A DNA stretch of 64,000 bases, from assembly GCF_005930355.1 (NCBI RefSeq), contig NZ_VDBO01000012.1, positions 62,001-126,000 on the forward strand, given 5' to 3'. A program made the position numbers and the translations under genes. This DNA comes from Paenibacillus sinopodophylli. GTDB taxonomy: Bacteria > Bacillota > Bacilli > Paenibacillales > Paenibacillaceae. The notes beneath the pieces are model-generated. The model made no database searches and was not told the DNA's origin. It was given only the letters and a program-made list of their open reading frames with translations. Of this stretch, positions 18,236 through 26,200 are shown in pieces. Position 1 is the stretch's first letter; every line of letters begins with the position of its first letter.

Positions 18236-18420
18236 GCTGCAGTTTGTGCAACGTAATGACTTCTGAGCATGCTTGAGCTTTCCCTCTACTGTAGTTTCTG
18301 CAATGGGATCAGCGGATTTAGGTTTCTTTTACGGAAATTTATGTTTTTCATTGTACTTTATACAACGTAGCCCCTAGGTACTGCTGCTTATATAGGTTCT
18401 GTTGCACTTTGTGCAGCGTA
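18236..18420. repeat. Degenerate array of a 20-nt hairpin motif (period about 51 bp)
   Basis: Copies at 18236-18255 (GCTGCAGTTTGTGCAACGTA), 18287-18306 (degenerate), 18350-18369 (ATTGTACTTTATACAACGTA) and 18401-18420 (GTTGCACTTTGTGCAGCGTA). Starts are 51, 63 and 51 bp apart. Each copy is a small inverted repeat around TTT and the arms change together, so pairing is kept. Confidence 0.5.
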
Positions 18421-18607
18421 CCTACTACGATAGCGCAGAGCAAAACCAAGCTGAAGCTTTTTCACTCATATGATTTGACTATACAAGTGAGAGTTGAAGC
18501 TTTCACATCGACTTTGGAGTCGGCCCTTTTTTCAACTATGAGCAGCATTGGGTGCAAGGGACGGAGATGAGTTACTGCGTCTAACCGATACTCCATCTAT
18601 CTGTCGA

Positions 18608-19864
18608 CTACCCCCTTGCCGTTTTGCGCTCCTGACTCAGCTCATGTCTGCGCCGCAGCCACACGCCGATGCCGGCAGCGAACATAATCATGCCGGTGGC
18701 TACGAATATCCAATGGATGCCAACCGCTAGACCAAGCAGCCCGCCAATAAGCGGGCCCAGCATCGAACCGAATTGGTTCGCACTCGTCGTTAATCCGAAG
18801 GAGCGTCCTCGGAATTGCTCATCCGTGCTCTGCACGACCAGCGTATTCACAATTGGAGATATGCCTGCCATGAACAAGCCAAACACAAATTGCACGACCG
18901 CAAACAGCCATAGATCCTGCACAAAAAATTGCATACTAACAATGAAGCCCGCGCAAAGCAAACAGGTGATAAGAATTCGATGATAACCACGGCGCTCACC
19001 GAGCCTGCCCCATATTGGTGAGGCCAGTATGCCTGCGATTCCAATAAGAGAAAGAACAAAACCTGCTGACAGCACTGCCCCTTGCAGGCCGCCCTGAAGC
19101 TTCGCAATATGCAGCGTCAGCAGTGGCTGGATCATGTTAATAGAGAGCTGAAAGAGCGCAAGCAGTATAAGCATACTCATTAGAGCCCGGTTACGGAAAG
19201 CCATACGATACGTCACCGGTTTTTCCCGTTTTTTCTGCGTCTGAGGCTCTGTTTTTTTCTCCCTTACCCAAATAATAACCGCTACTGTCGCAATTAGGAT
19301 GATGATAGCTGCTGCGACAAACGATCTGCGCAGGCCGAATGCCTGTGCCAGCAGTCCTCCGAACAACGGTCCGAGAATACCACCCGTCATCGCACCTGCC
19401 TGCATCATGCCGAGACTCCAGCCAAGCTTTTCTTTCGGTGCGATCGTAGCTACAATCGACATCGATGCCGGAACGAAACCGCCGACGAAACCGTGCAGCA
19501 TCCGAACACCGACGAGCTGCCACGGGGTTTGTACAAAGGCAATCAACGCATAAATAAACGCTAAGCTAATGCCCGCCCGAATAACCATTTTCCGCTTTCC
19601 GTACTTATCCGCCAGCATGCCCCAGAGCGGAGCCATCACCGCTCCAACTAAAAACGCCGAGGAATGCACAATGCCCGCCCATAGGTTGACCGAGCTCTCC
19701 GGTACGCCAAGATCGAACAAAAACAACGGCAGGAAGGGCACGGACATCGTATAGCTTGAGCTGCAAAATAAAACGCCAAACCACAAAATCCACATTGTAC
19801 GCTGCCATGACTGCAAACCGGTTAACCTCCTTGTACGCTTTAACTTTTTCCGATGCTCATACAC
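18608..19864 (-). CDS. MFS drug efflux transporter (DHA1, MdtG/TetA-like)
   Basis: A 418-residue protein with twelve predicted helices and the MFS loop motif GMLADKYGKRKMVIRAG after helix 2, plus the antiporter-type GGILGPLFGG in helix 5. It would export small drugs in exchange for protons. The start is a GTG at 19864. The only good ribosome site, AAAGGAGG at 19881-19888, is 16 nt away but is perfectly spaced from a GTG at 19874 that opens a five-codon minigene overlapping this start. Translation may therefore be coupled to the leader. No link to the neighbouring glycan genes is evident. Confidence 0.87.
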   Translation of the reverse strand: MYEHRKKLKRTRRLTGLQSWQRTMWILWFGVLFCSSSYTMSVPFLPLFLFDLGVPESSVNLWAGIVHSSAFLVGAVMAPLWGMLADKYGKRKMVIRAGISLAFIYALIAFVQTPWQLVGVRMLHGFVGGFVPASMSIVATIAPKEKLGWSLGMMQAGAMTGGILGPLFGGLLAQAFGLRRSFVAAAIIILIATVAVIIWVREKKTEPQTQKKREKPVTYRMAFRNRALMSMLILLALFQLSINMIQPLLTLHIAKLQGGLQGAVLSAGFVLSLIGIAGILASPIWGRLGERRGYHRILITCLLCAGFIVSMQFFVQDLWLFAVVQFVFGLFMAGISPIVNTLVVQSTDEQFRGRSFGLTTSANQFGSMLGPLIGGLLGLAVGIHWIFVATGMIMFAAGIGVWLRRRHELSQERKTARG

Positions 19865-19874
19865 TAATACCCAC
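19857..19874 (-). CDS. Five-codon leader minigene overlapping the MFS start
   Basis: GTG GGT ATT AGT GTA TGA, preceded by AAAGGAGG with a 6-nt spacer. Its last codons overlap the MFS GTG start out of frame. Leader peptides of this kind control some drug pumps and antibiotic-resistance genes, but this one is inferred only from ribosome-site spacing. Confidence 0.35.
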   Translation of the reverse strand: MGISV

Positions 19875-19995
19875 TATACGCCTCCTTTACCATTTGTTCA
19901 AAAACCACAAAGGGGCGCATAAACAAGGAAAGCAGCGGGAAATGTTCCTTAAATCAAGCGTAATAAGGTTTTTTGAACCTTGAGCAGCATTGGCG

Positions 19996-20889
19996 TTACA
20001 AGAGACCCTCATTCGGAACAAAAACTTGATTCAGTCTGCGGTATTCGCCAGGTGTCAACGCGGTTTCCCTCTTAAACAGCCGCGTGAAATACGTGCTATC
20101 CGCAAGTCCGCAAAGTGCTCCGATTGCTTTGAGGGGCAGCTCGGAATGGGCAAGCAGCCGCTTCGCGCGCTCAATCTGCAGATGATGCCGATACTGCATC
20201 GGGCTCATGCCCGTATATTGTTTCAAGCATCGCGCCAAATAGTCAAAATGATAATGAAGCTCACGTTCCATCTGTTCGGAATCGAATGGCTCCTCTAGAC
20301 GGCTTTCCAAATAAGCAGCCACCTGCTCGCTCAGCGAATACGAGCGGGCTTGCGAGCTATTCCTGATTGTCCCTTTCTGCAAGGCAATAAGAAACTCCCC
20401 GAACAGAACCTGCAGCTCGAACGCACGCTGCCTTGTGAGCACCTGATGCAATTGAATCATCTGATTCAGAAGCGGAGTTAGCGTTCGCAAATCGACCGCT
20501 GCGAATTTAGGGATATGTATCGTTGATGGCGGGGGAACGATATCTTGATCCGTACGCCTAAGCAGCGGCTGCTGCCAGCTCGATTTCTCCATTAACAACC
20601 ACTTCGAATCAGACTGTGGGTAGTCAAAATGAATCCAAAACACCTCCGTATCCAGCTCCGATGGCCGATAGCCGCGATGCGTTTTCCCTGGTTCCAGCAC
20701 GAGCAGCATACCCTCAAGAACCTCGTAGCTAACGCCATCCTCTTCCATATATAGTGCACCTTTGGTGCAAACAAGCAGATCGAACACTTCAAATTGACGT
20801 TTGGCATGCATAACCCCAGGCTGCCATAGCGCATGTCCAACAGCAGCTAACAGTGGGAACGGCGGAGCTTGGAATTCAAGCATGAGCAT
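19996..20889 (-). CDS. AraC-family transcriptional regulator with cupin sensor domain
   Basis: A 297-residue regulator. The N-terminal half is a cupin-like sugar-sensing domain (FDLLVCTKGALYMEEDG, LEPGKTHRGYRP). The C-terminal 100 residues carry two helix-turn-helices (the first degenerate around LHYHFDYLARCLKQYTG, the second IGALCGLADSTYFTRLFKRE). I start it at the ATG at 20889, 8 nt behind AAGGAG; a GTG at 20898 is in frame. It is divergent from the glycosidase-like gene at 21024 and likely controls it through direct repeats in the shared 134-bp gap. Confidence 0.9.
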   Translation of the reverse strand: MLMLEFQAPPFPLLAAVGHALWQPGVMHAKRQFEVFDLLVCTKGALYMEEDGVSYEVLEGMLLVLEPGKTHRGYRPSELDTEVFWIHFDYPQSDSKWLLMEKSSWQQPLLRRTDQDIVPPPSTIHIPKFAAVDLRTLTPLLNQMIQLHQVLTRQRAFELQVLFGEFLIALQKGTIRNSSQARSYSLSEQVAAYLESRLEEPFDSEQMERELHYHFDYLARCLKQYTGMSPMQYRHHLQIERAKRLLAHSELPLKAIGALCGLADSTYFTRLFKRETALTPGEYRRLNQVFVPNEGLL

Positions 20890-20915
20890 CCTTGTCACTC
20901 CTTGATATAAGATGC

Positions 20916-20945
20916 CGAAATTGTACTATAGAAAGTCGAAATTGT
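20916..20945. promoter_or_regulatory. Tandem AraC-type half-sites, 21 bp apart
   Basis: CGAAATTGT occurs at 20916-20924 and again at 20937-20945. The 21-bp period puts both on the same helix face, as AraC dimers or monomer pairs require. The sites overlap the -10 and -35 of the regulator promoter (CTGACA 20943-20948, TACAAT 20920-20925, minus strand, spacer 17), suggesting autoregulation. Confidence 0.5.
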
Positions 20946-20961
20946 CAGCTGTATCCATGAT

Positions 20962-20975
20962 TCTAATCGATTAGA
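20962..20975. promoter_or_regulatory. 14-bp perfect palindrome in the divergent control region
   Basis: TCTAATCGATTAGA is fully self-complementary and lies 48 bp upstream of the glycosidase-like start. A second regulator may bind here; none can be named. Confidence 0.4.
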
Positions 20976-21023
20976 GTGGTAGATATCATCTTATTCATTT
21001 CACTCTACTGGAGGACTCCAATT

Positions 21024-23000
21024 ATGAGATTTCGTCAAGTTCATCTCGACTTCCATACTTCTGAAGCCATTAAAAATATCGGCAGCGCTTTTGACAAAAA
21101 ACAATTCCAAGACATGCTGAGGATTGGCCACGTCGACTCAATCACCGTGTTCTCCAAATGCCATCACGGCTGGGCTTACCACCCATCTGAAGCCAATGAA
21201 ATCCACCCGCATTTGGCTTTCGACTTGCTTGGCTCGCAGATTGAAGCCGCACATGAGATTGGCGTTAAGACACCTGTTTACTTATCCGCCGGCTTAGACC
21301 AGAAGCTTGCCCGCAAATACCCGGAATGGCTCATTCGCGATCAGAATGAAAAAACGAACTGGTCGCCGAATTTCATGACACCTGGCTATCATCAATTTTG
21401 CATGAATTCACCCTACTTAGAAGTGCTCGCACTTCAGGTCCATGAGGTGGTCACAAACTACGATGCAGACGGTATTTTCCTTGATATTGTTGGCATTCGC
21501 GAGTGCTATTGTCAAAATTGCGTAACCGAGATTCGCAAGCGCGGATCTGATCCGCGGAGCCTAGATGATATGAAGAAGCTTTGGGAAGAAACCTATTTCA
21601 GCTATGCTCGTCGGATGAATGAAACCGTCCATGCCGTCAAGCCTAGTCTGCCGGTATTTCATAATAGCAGCCATGTCGACAGAGGCCGCCGAGATCTGGT
21701 TCATCTCAATACCCACTTGGAGCTCGAATCACTGCCTACCGGCGGCTGGGGCTATGACCATTTTCCATTATCAGCACGGTATGCGCAAACCTTGGGTCTC
21801 GACTTTTTAGGCATGACTGGCAAGTTCCATACCTCGTGGGGAGAATTTGGCGGATACAAGCATCCGAATGCTCTTCGGTATGAAGCTGCGCTTAGCCTTG
21901 CGAACGGTGCCCGCTGCTCGATAGGCGATCAGCTTCACCCAAGCGGGCTCATGGATCACGCCACCTATGCGTTAATCGGCGAAGCTTACAAAGAAGTTAA
22001 AGCGAAGGAGGAATGGTGCCTAGCTGCAGCATCCATAGCCGACATCGCGCTGCTGTCCGTCGAAGCTGCCTCCATACAGCCTGGCGGCAGAGCGATTGAT
22101 GATCATAGCAAGCATGCCGATATCGGGGCAGTCAGAATACTGCTGGAGGGTCATTATTTGTTCGATGTGATTGATGTACAGGCTGATCTAGCTAAATATG
22201 CAGTCGTTGTGTTGCCTGATGCGATTACGCTAACCGAAGCATTAAAAGAGAGGCTGACCACCTTCTTGACCCAAGGAGGCAAGGTGCTTGCCACCGGACG
22301 CTCTGGATTATCGATGAATGGAACCTGCTTCGAGCTTGAATTAGGCGCGGAATGGAGAGGTGTTTCCTCCTCTATGCCCTCCTATCTCAAGCCGGCTTTT
22401 GAACTGCCGTCTCTTCGAAATGCCTCCTTCGTCCTGTATACCGAAGGGCAAGAGATTGCCTTGTCACAAGGAGGCATCTCTCACGGCAGCAAGGAAAACT
22501 CGTATTTCAACAGGGACTTGTTCACTTTCTGTTCTCACCAGCATACGCCCTCCGACTTGCAGGATGCAGGACCTGGCGTAACCGAAGGACCGGACGGCAT
22601 CTATATCGCTTGGAATGTGTTTGAGGATTATGCGCTCAAGGGCAGCCTGCCCGTCAAAGAAATCGTTTGTTACGCGCTCGATCGCCTACTGCCGAACAAG
22701 CGGCTGCGTACAAATCTGCCTGCTCAAGGCATAACAACGCTTCAAGCCCAGCAATCACACAATCGATTCGTTCATCATTCGTTGTACGCATCTCCTGTTC
22801 GGCGCGGGCAACATGTCGAGGTGATTGAGGATCTGCCGCCCGTTTTGAATACGGAGGTTACCATTGCCCTAACTGAACCCGTGCGCGAGGTTTATTTGGC
22901 ACCACAGAATACCCCGCTCCCGTTCACGCAGGAGAACGGCAGTGTACGTTACACCATTCCACAATGGTCATGCCATCAGATGGTCGTCTTACAGTGTTAG
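21024..23000 (+). CDS. Putative glycosidase: GHL6/alpha-amylase-like barrel plus beta-galactosidase trimerisation-like domain
   Basis: A 658-residue cytoplasmic protein. The N-terminal ~330 residues look like an uncharacterised TIM-barrel hydrolase (hypothetical glycosyl hydrolase 6 / alpha-L-fucosidase-like): HLDFHTSEAIKNIG, KCHHGWAYHPS, YDADGIFLDIVG with candidate catalytic Asp, and CYCQNC. Residues ~350-500 resemble the glutamine-amidotransferase-like trimerisation domain of GH42 enzymes (VVVLPDAITLTEAL, FLTQGGKVLATGRSG). The start at 21024 follows GGAGG by 9 nt; the frame opens at 20976. It is single, divergent from an AraC regulator, with no transporter. Activity and substrate are unknown. 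Confidence 0.7.
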   Translation: MRFRQVHLDFHTSEAIKNIGSAFDKKQFQDMLRIGHVDSITVFSKCHHGWAYHPSEANEIHPHLAFDLLGSQIEAAHEIGVKTPVYLSAGLDQKLARKYPEWLIRDQNEKTNWSPNFMTPGYHQFCMNSPYLEVLALQVHEVVTNYDADGIFLDIVGIRECYCQNCVTEIRKRGSDPRSLDDMKKLWEETYFSYARRMNETVHAVKPSLPVFHNSSHVDRGRRDLVHLNTHLELESLPTGGWGYDHFPLSARYAQTLGLDFLGMTGKFHTSWGEFGGYKHPNALRYEAALSLANGARCSIGDQLHPSGLMDHATYALIGEAYKEVKAKEEWCLAAASIADIALLSVEAASIQPGGRAIDDHSKHADIGAVRILLEGHYLFDVIDVQADLAKYAVVVLPDAITLTEALKERLTTFLTQGGKVLATGRSGLSMNGTCFELELGAEWRGVSSSMPSYLKPAFELPSLRNASFVLYTEGQEIALSQGGISHGSKENSYFNRDLFTFCSHQHTPSDLQDAGPGVTEGPDGIYIAWNVFEDYALKGSLPVKEIVCYALDRLLPNKRLRTNLPAQGITTLQAQQSHNRFVHHSLYASPVRRGQHVEVIEDLPPVLNTEVTIALTEPVREVYLAPQNTPLPFTQENGSVRYTIPQWSCHQMVVLQC

Positions 23001-23184
23001 CCTTGTGCCACTATTTCTAATATAAAGCAGTGAGCAAATGCTCTTACAGCATCATTTCGAATTCACTCTTACGACAATCTGACCCCATAAGCGCACATTT
23101 TTAATCTTGATATCGGCTGCTATCCTGCTTATGTACAAGATGGGGAAGGCTTCATAGCTCCTGACTATCCGTTTATAAAAAAAA

Positions 23185-23215
23185 ATACCCCAAAGGCTGA
23201 AAGCCTCTGGGGTAT
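23185..23215 (-). terminator. Terminator of the SLH-anchored GH27 gene
   Basis: ATACCCCAAAGGCT / AGCCTCTGGGGTAT forms a near-perfect stem, followed on the minus strand by a run of nine T. It begins 6 bp after the stop codon. Confidence 0.85.
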
Positions 23216-23220
23216 TCCGT

Positions 23221-26200
23221 CTACTCAATCGTTGCTGCCACAATGTCGCCATAAGCCCAATGTGAACTTGTCACATCATGCCATGGCGACTGCACGGAAG
23301 AGACTGCTGCACTTCTACCCAGCACCTTGTTGATGATGCTTGTCGCTTCCGCTCGTGTGAGCGGCTGATTCGGCTTAAATGTGCCGTCACTATATCCCTT
23401 AATGATTCCTTCAGCCTGTACCTTCTCAATGTCGGCCTTCGCCCAGTGATCCAAAATATCACTAAATCCTGTGCTCTGTTTATCCGAATCGCCAATCAGC
23501 GCAGATACAAGCTTAGCCATTTCGGCACGAGTAATCGACTTTCCTGCACCAAAGCTGCCATCCTCGTAGCCTTGCATCAAGCCCATTCCCGTTACTTTCG
23601 CAATCGCATCGTTGGCCCAGTTCGTCGCAAGCACATCGGTATAGGATACCTCTGATGTTACTGCAGCTTCCCGAGTTGCAATTCTGGACAATATCGCAGC
23701 AATCTCTGCCCGAGTCAATTTATTGTCAGGTTTGAAATGATTCCCCTCGTAGCCATTCATATAGGCAACTCCCAAGCTTGAATCCTTCAGGCCTGAAGCA
23801 TGAATGAGTGTAAACAGGCTGAAATGATGAACCGTGAATTGCAGCCCTTTGTCTCCTTTATCGTTGTACGTAACAACTTTTCCTTTCAGCAGTTCCACAG
23901 TCCCGTCGCTATGCTCGATATATACGCCTAGGTCATTCAACTCTTCCTCTGTGAGCTTGACGTCAACCAGTGGCAAAACAATTGTGACCTCACCGCCTTG
24001 AGCATTAGTTTCAATACTCATCGGACGGCCAACAACCGTTGCTTGCTCTTTGCCCGCTACAATTCTGACTGCCGCCTCCCGATTTGCTCGTCCAGTCGTT
24101 TCAAGCTTCTTCGCTTCATCCTTTACCGGCGTCAGCTGGAAATACAAATCCTCCGCATTAGCTGCCAGCGCATCGCTTCCCACGATTATTTTACCGTTCT
24201 TAGTCGCAATCTCTAAGCCAATATGTTCATCCGCAAGCGCTTGTCTTGCATCCTTCGGGAGCTTAACAAGTGTTTGCGAAACCTCATCCTTCGAATCTGG
24301 AATAACGAGGCTTGCTGTGTGATTACCAGCTGCTTGCAGGCTAGCTGCTGCTTTGCGTGCTTGCTCCGCTGTCAACGTAACCTCATCTTGCTTCTTACCA
24401 TCTGCCTGCTGCGCTCTTGTCACAACCGTTTTCACTGCATTCCCGACTTCAATGGTTAATTCCTCTTTGCCAGCATTCGTATTCCCGCCTGTGCCAGACG
24501 CCGATGAAGGCGTCTGACTTGGTGCAGCGGACGGTGTTGCTGTCGGTGTTGCTGTCGGTGTTGCTGTCGGTGTTGCTGTCGGTGTTGCTGTCGGTGTTGC
24601 TGTCGGTGTTGCTGTCGGTTCATCTGTTGGTTCATCTGTCGTTATTGGTGTACCTGTCGGTGTTGGTGTTGCTGCTGGTGAAGAAGTAGGTGATGGCGTT
24701 GCCGATGGCAGCGTCGCGGCATTCACCTGAAATTTCACACCATCAACCAGCATATAGTCACCAGACTTCTTCACAGCCTTAATCGTATGGAAACCATTAG
24801 TCAAACCAGTAACGCTGTAAATCTCCTGCTGCGTCAATCTGCTATCGTGATGAGCGTTCACTGTTCCCTTGAATACATTATCTACATAAATATCCACATC
24901 GCCTTGATCTGGTGACTTAGGCGAAAGTAGAGCTACGCCCGTACCTGTAAACGAATACTCCACATAATCGTCGTTGTTCTCTGTACCGTGCAAATCACCA
25001 AGATAATCGCCATTATAGGAAATCGCTAGGCTTACTGCACCGTCCGGCTGCGTCGCCAAATATTCCTTTTTAATCGTAATTTCACTACCCGAAACGGTAT
25101 AGTCCGTGCCTGCAATAAGCGGAGTAGCACCGTTAGCAACACCAAGCAGGTTGCTGCCGTCAATCTGAAGCGTCGTTGTCACATCAGCCTGATCGGTCTT
25201 GTCGAAGCCGGCTGAATCCGGGCTGATCATATCAGCTATTCTGTATTTCAACAGATCCAGCAGCATGTAGTAGCCTGATTTCTTAACGGCCTTAATCGTA
25301 TGTGTACCTTCCGCCAGTCCTTCAATGCTGTATACCGTTTGCAGGATTTGTCTGCTTGCATTGTAGGTGCTGATGGTTTGCTTGAATACACCATCTACAT
25401 AAATATCGATATCGCCTTGTGATGAATCCTTTTCCGTAATGATCTCGATCCCCGTACCCTCGAAGGTGTATTCGAAATAGTCGTTGTTCGCCTCGGTGTA
25501 TTGCACATCATCCTTATAGTCGCCAAGACCTCTGTTTCTGCCGTGCTGCCAAGCGCCAGTGTATGAAATGTCTCTATCATTATTATTCACAGAAACATAG
25601 CGTCCTCTGGACGTATCGCTTACAGCAATCGCCAGCGTCTGCGCCGCTCCGCCGCTGAAGGATAAGGTCAAATTCGTCATGCCATTCGACCTGCCCGCAA
25701 GGTACTCCTTCTTAATCGTTAGCTGATCACCAGCTATCAGATAGTCCGCGCCAGCTTGCAGCGCTGATGCTCCATTCTCAATTCCGATTAAGCTGTTTCC
25801 GTTAAAAGAGATATTGGTCGCAATGTCTGTTTGTGCAGCCGCTCGCTTATCAAAGCTTAACGCGCTTGGGTTCAGCGTACTGTTCTGCCCCGTCGTATCA
25901 CTGATTGCAACCGTCAGCGTTTGCGATGCTCCTTGGCTAAAGCCGAACACCAGATTGGCTGTGCCATTAGGCAAACCAGCAAGATAAGCCTTATGAATGG
26001 AAACCTCATCATTCGCAACCGTATAATCGGTACCCGATACGAGCGCCGCGGCGCCGTTTGTAATACCGGCTAGTGTATTACCGTTCAGCGTCAGCGCAGT
26101 AACAACGTCAGCCTGCAAGGAAGCTTTCTTATCAAAGCTTGCTGCTGAAGGGCTGATCGTGCTGTTCGACGCCAAGGAATCGGTTACAGCAACGGTAAAC

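Larger units (their letters stand above)
18068..18607. other. 540-bp intergenic stretch with hairpins and degenerate repeats
   Basis: No credible ORF. It contains the kinase promoter region, a strong symmetric hairpin (18147-18178), four degenerate copies of a small hairpin (18236-18420), direct repeats of TGAAGCTTTYCAC, and a plus-strand terminator-like stem (18509-18532) with no plus-strand gene before it. It may be a decayed gene or a small-RNA locus. Confidence 0.5.

Noticed and set aside
23052..23252. 66-codon minus-strand frame between 23000 and 23221
   Set aside because: It runs through the GH27 terminator and has no ribosome site. The tail (AADIKIKNVRLWGQIVV) looks faintly protein-like, so a decayed gene end is possible, but nothing supports expression.
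24541..24640. Tandem repeats considered as CRISPR
   Set aside because: Units are 12 bp, contiguous and coding; there are no spacers and no cas genes.
24417..24689. Low-complexity plus-strand frame with LLSV repeats
   Set aside because: It is the reverse frame of the ATPT minisatellite of the GH27 gene.
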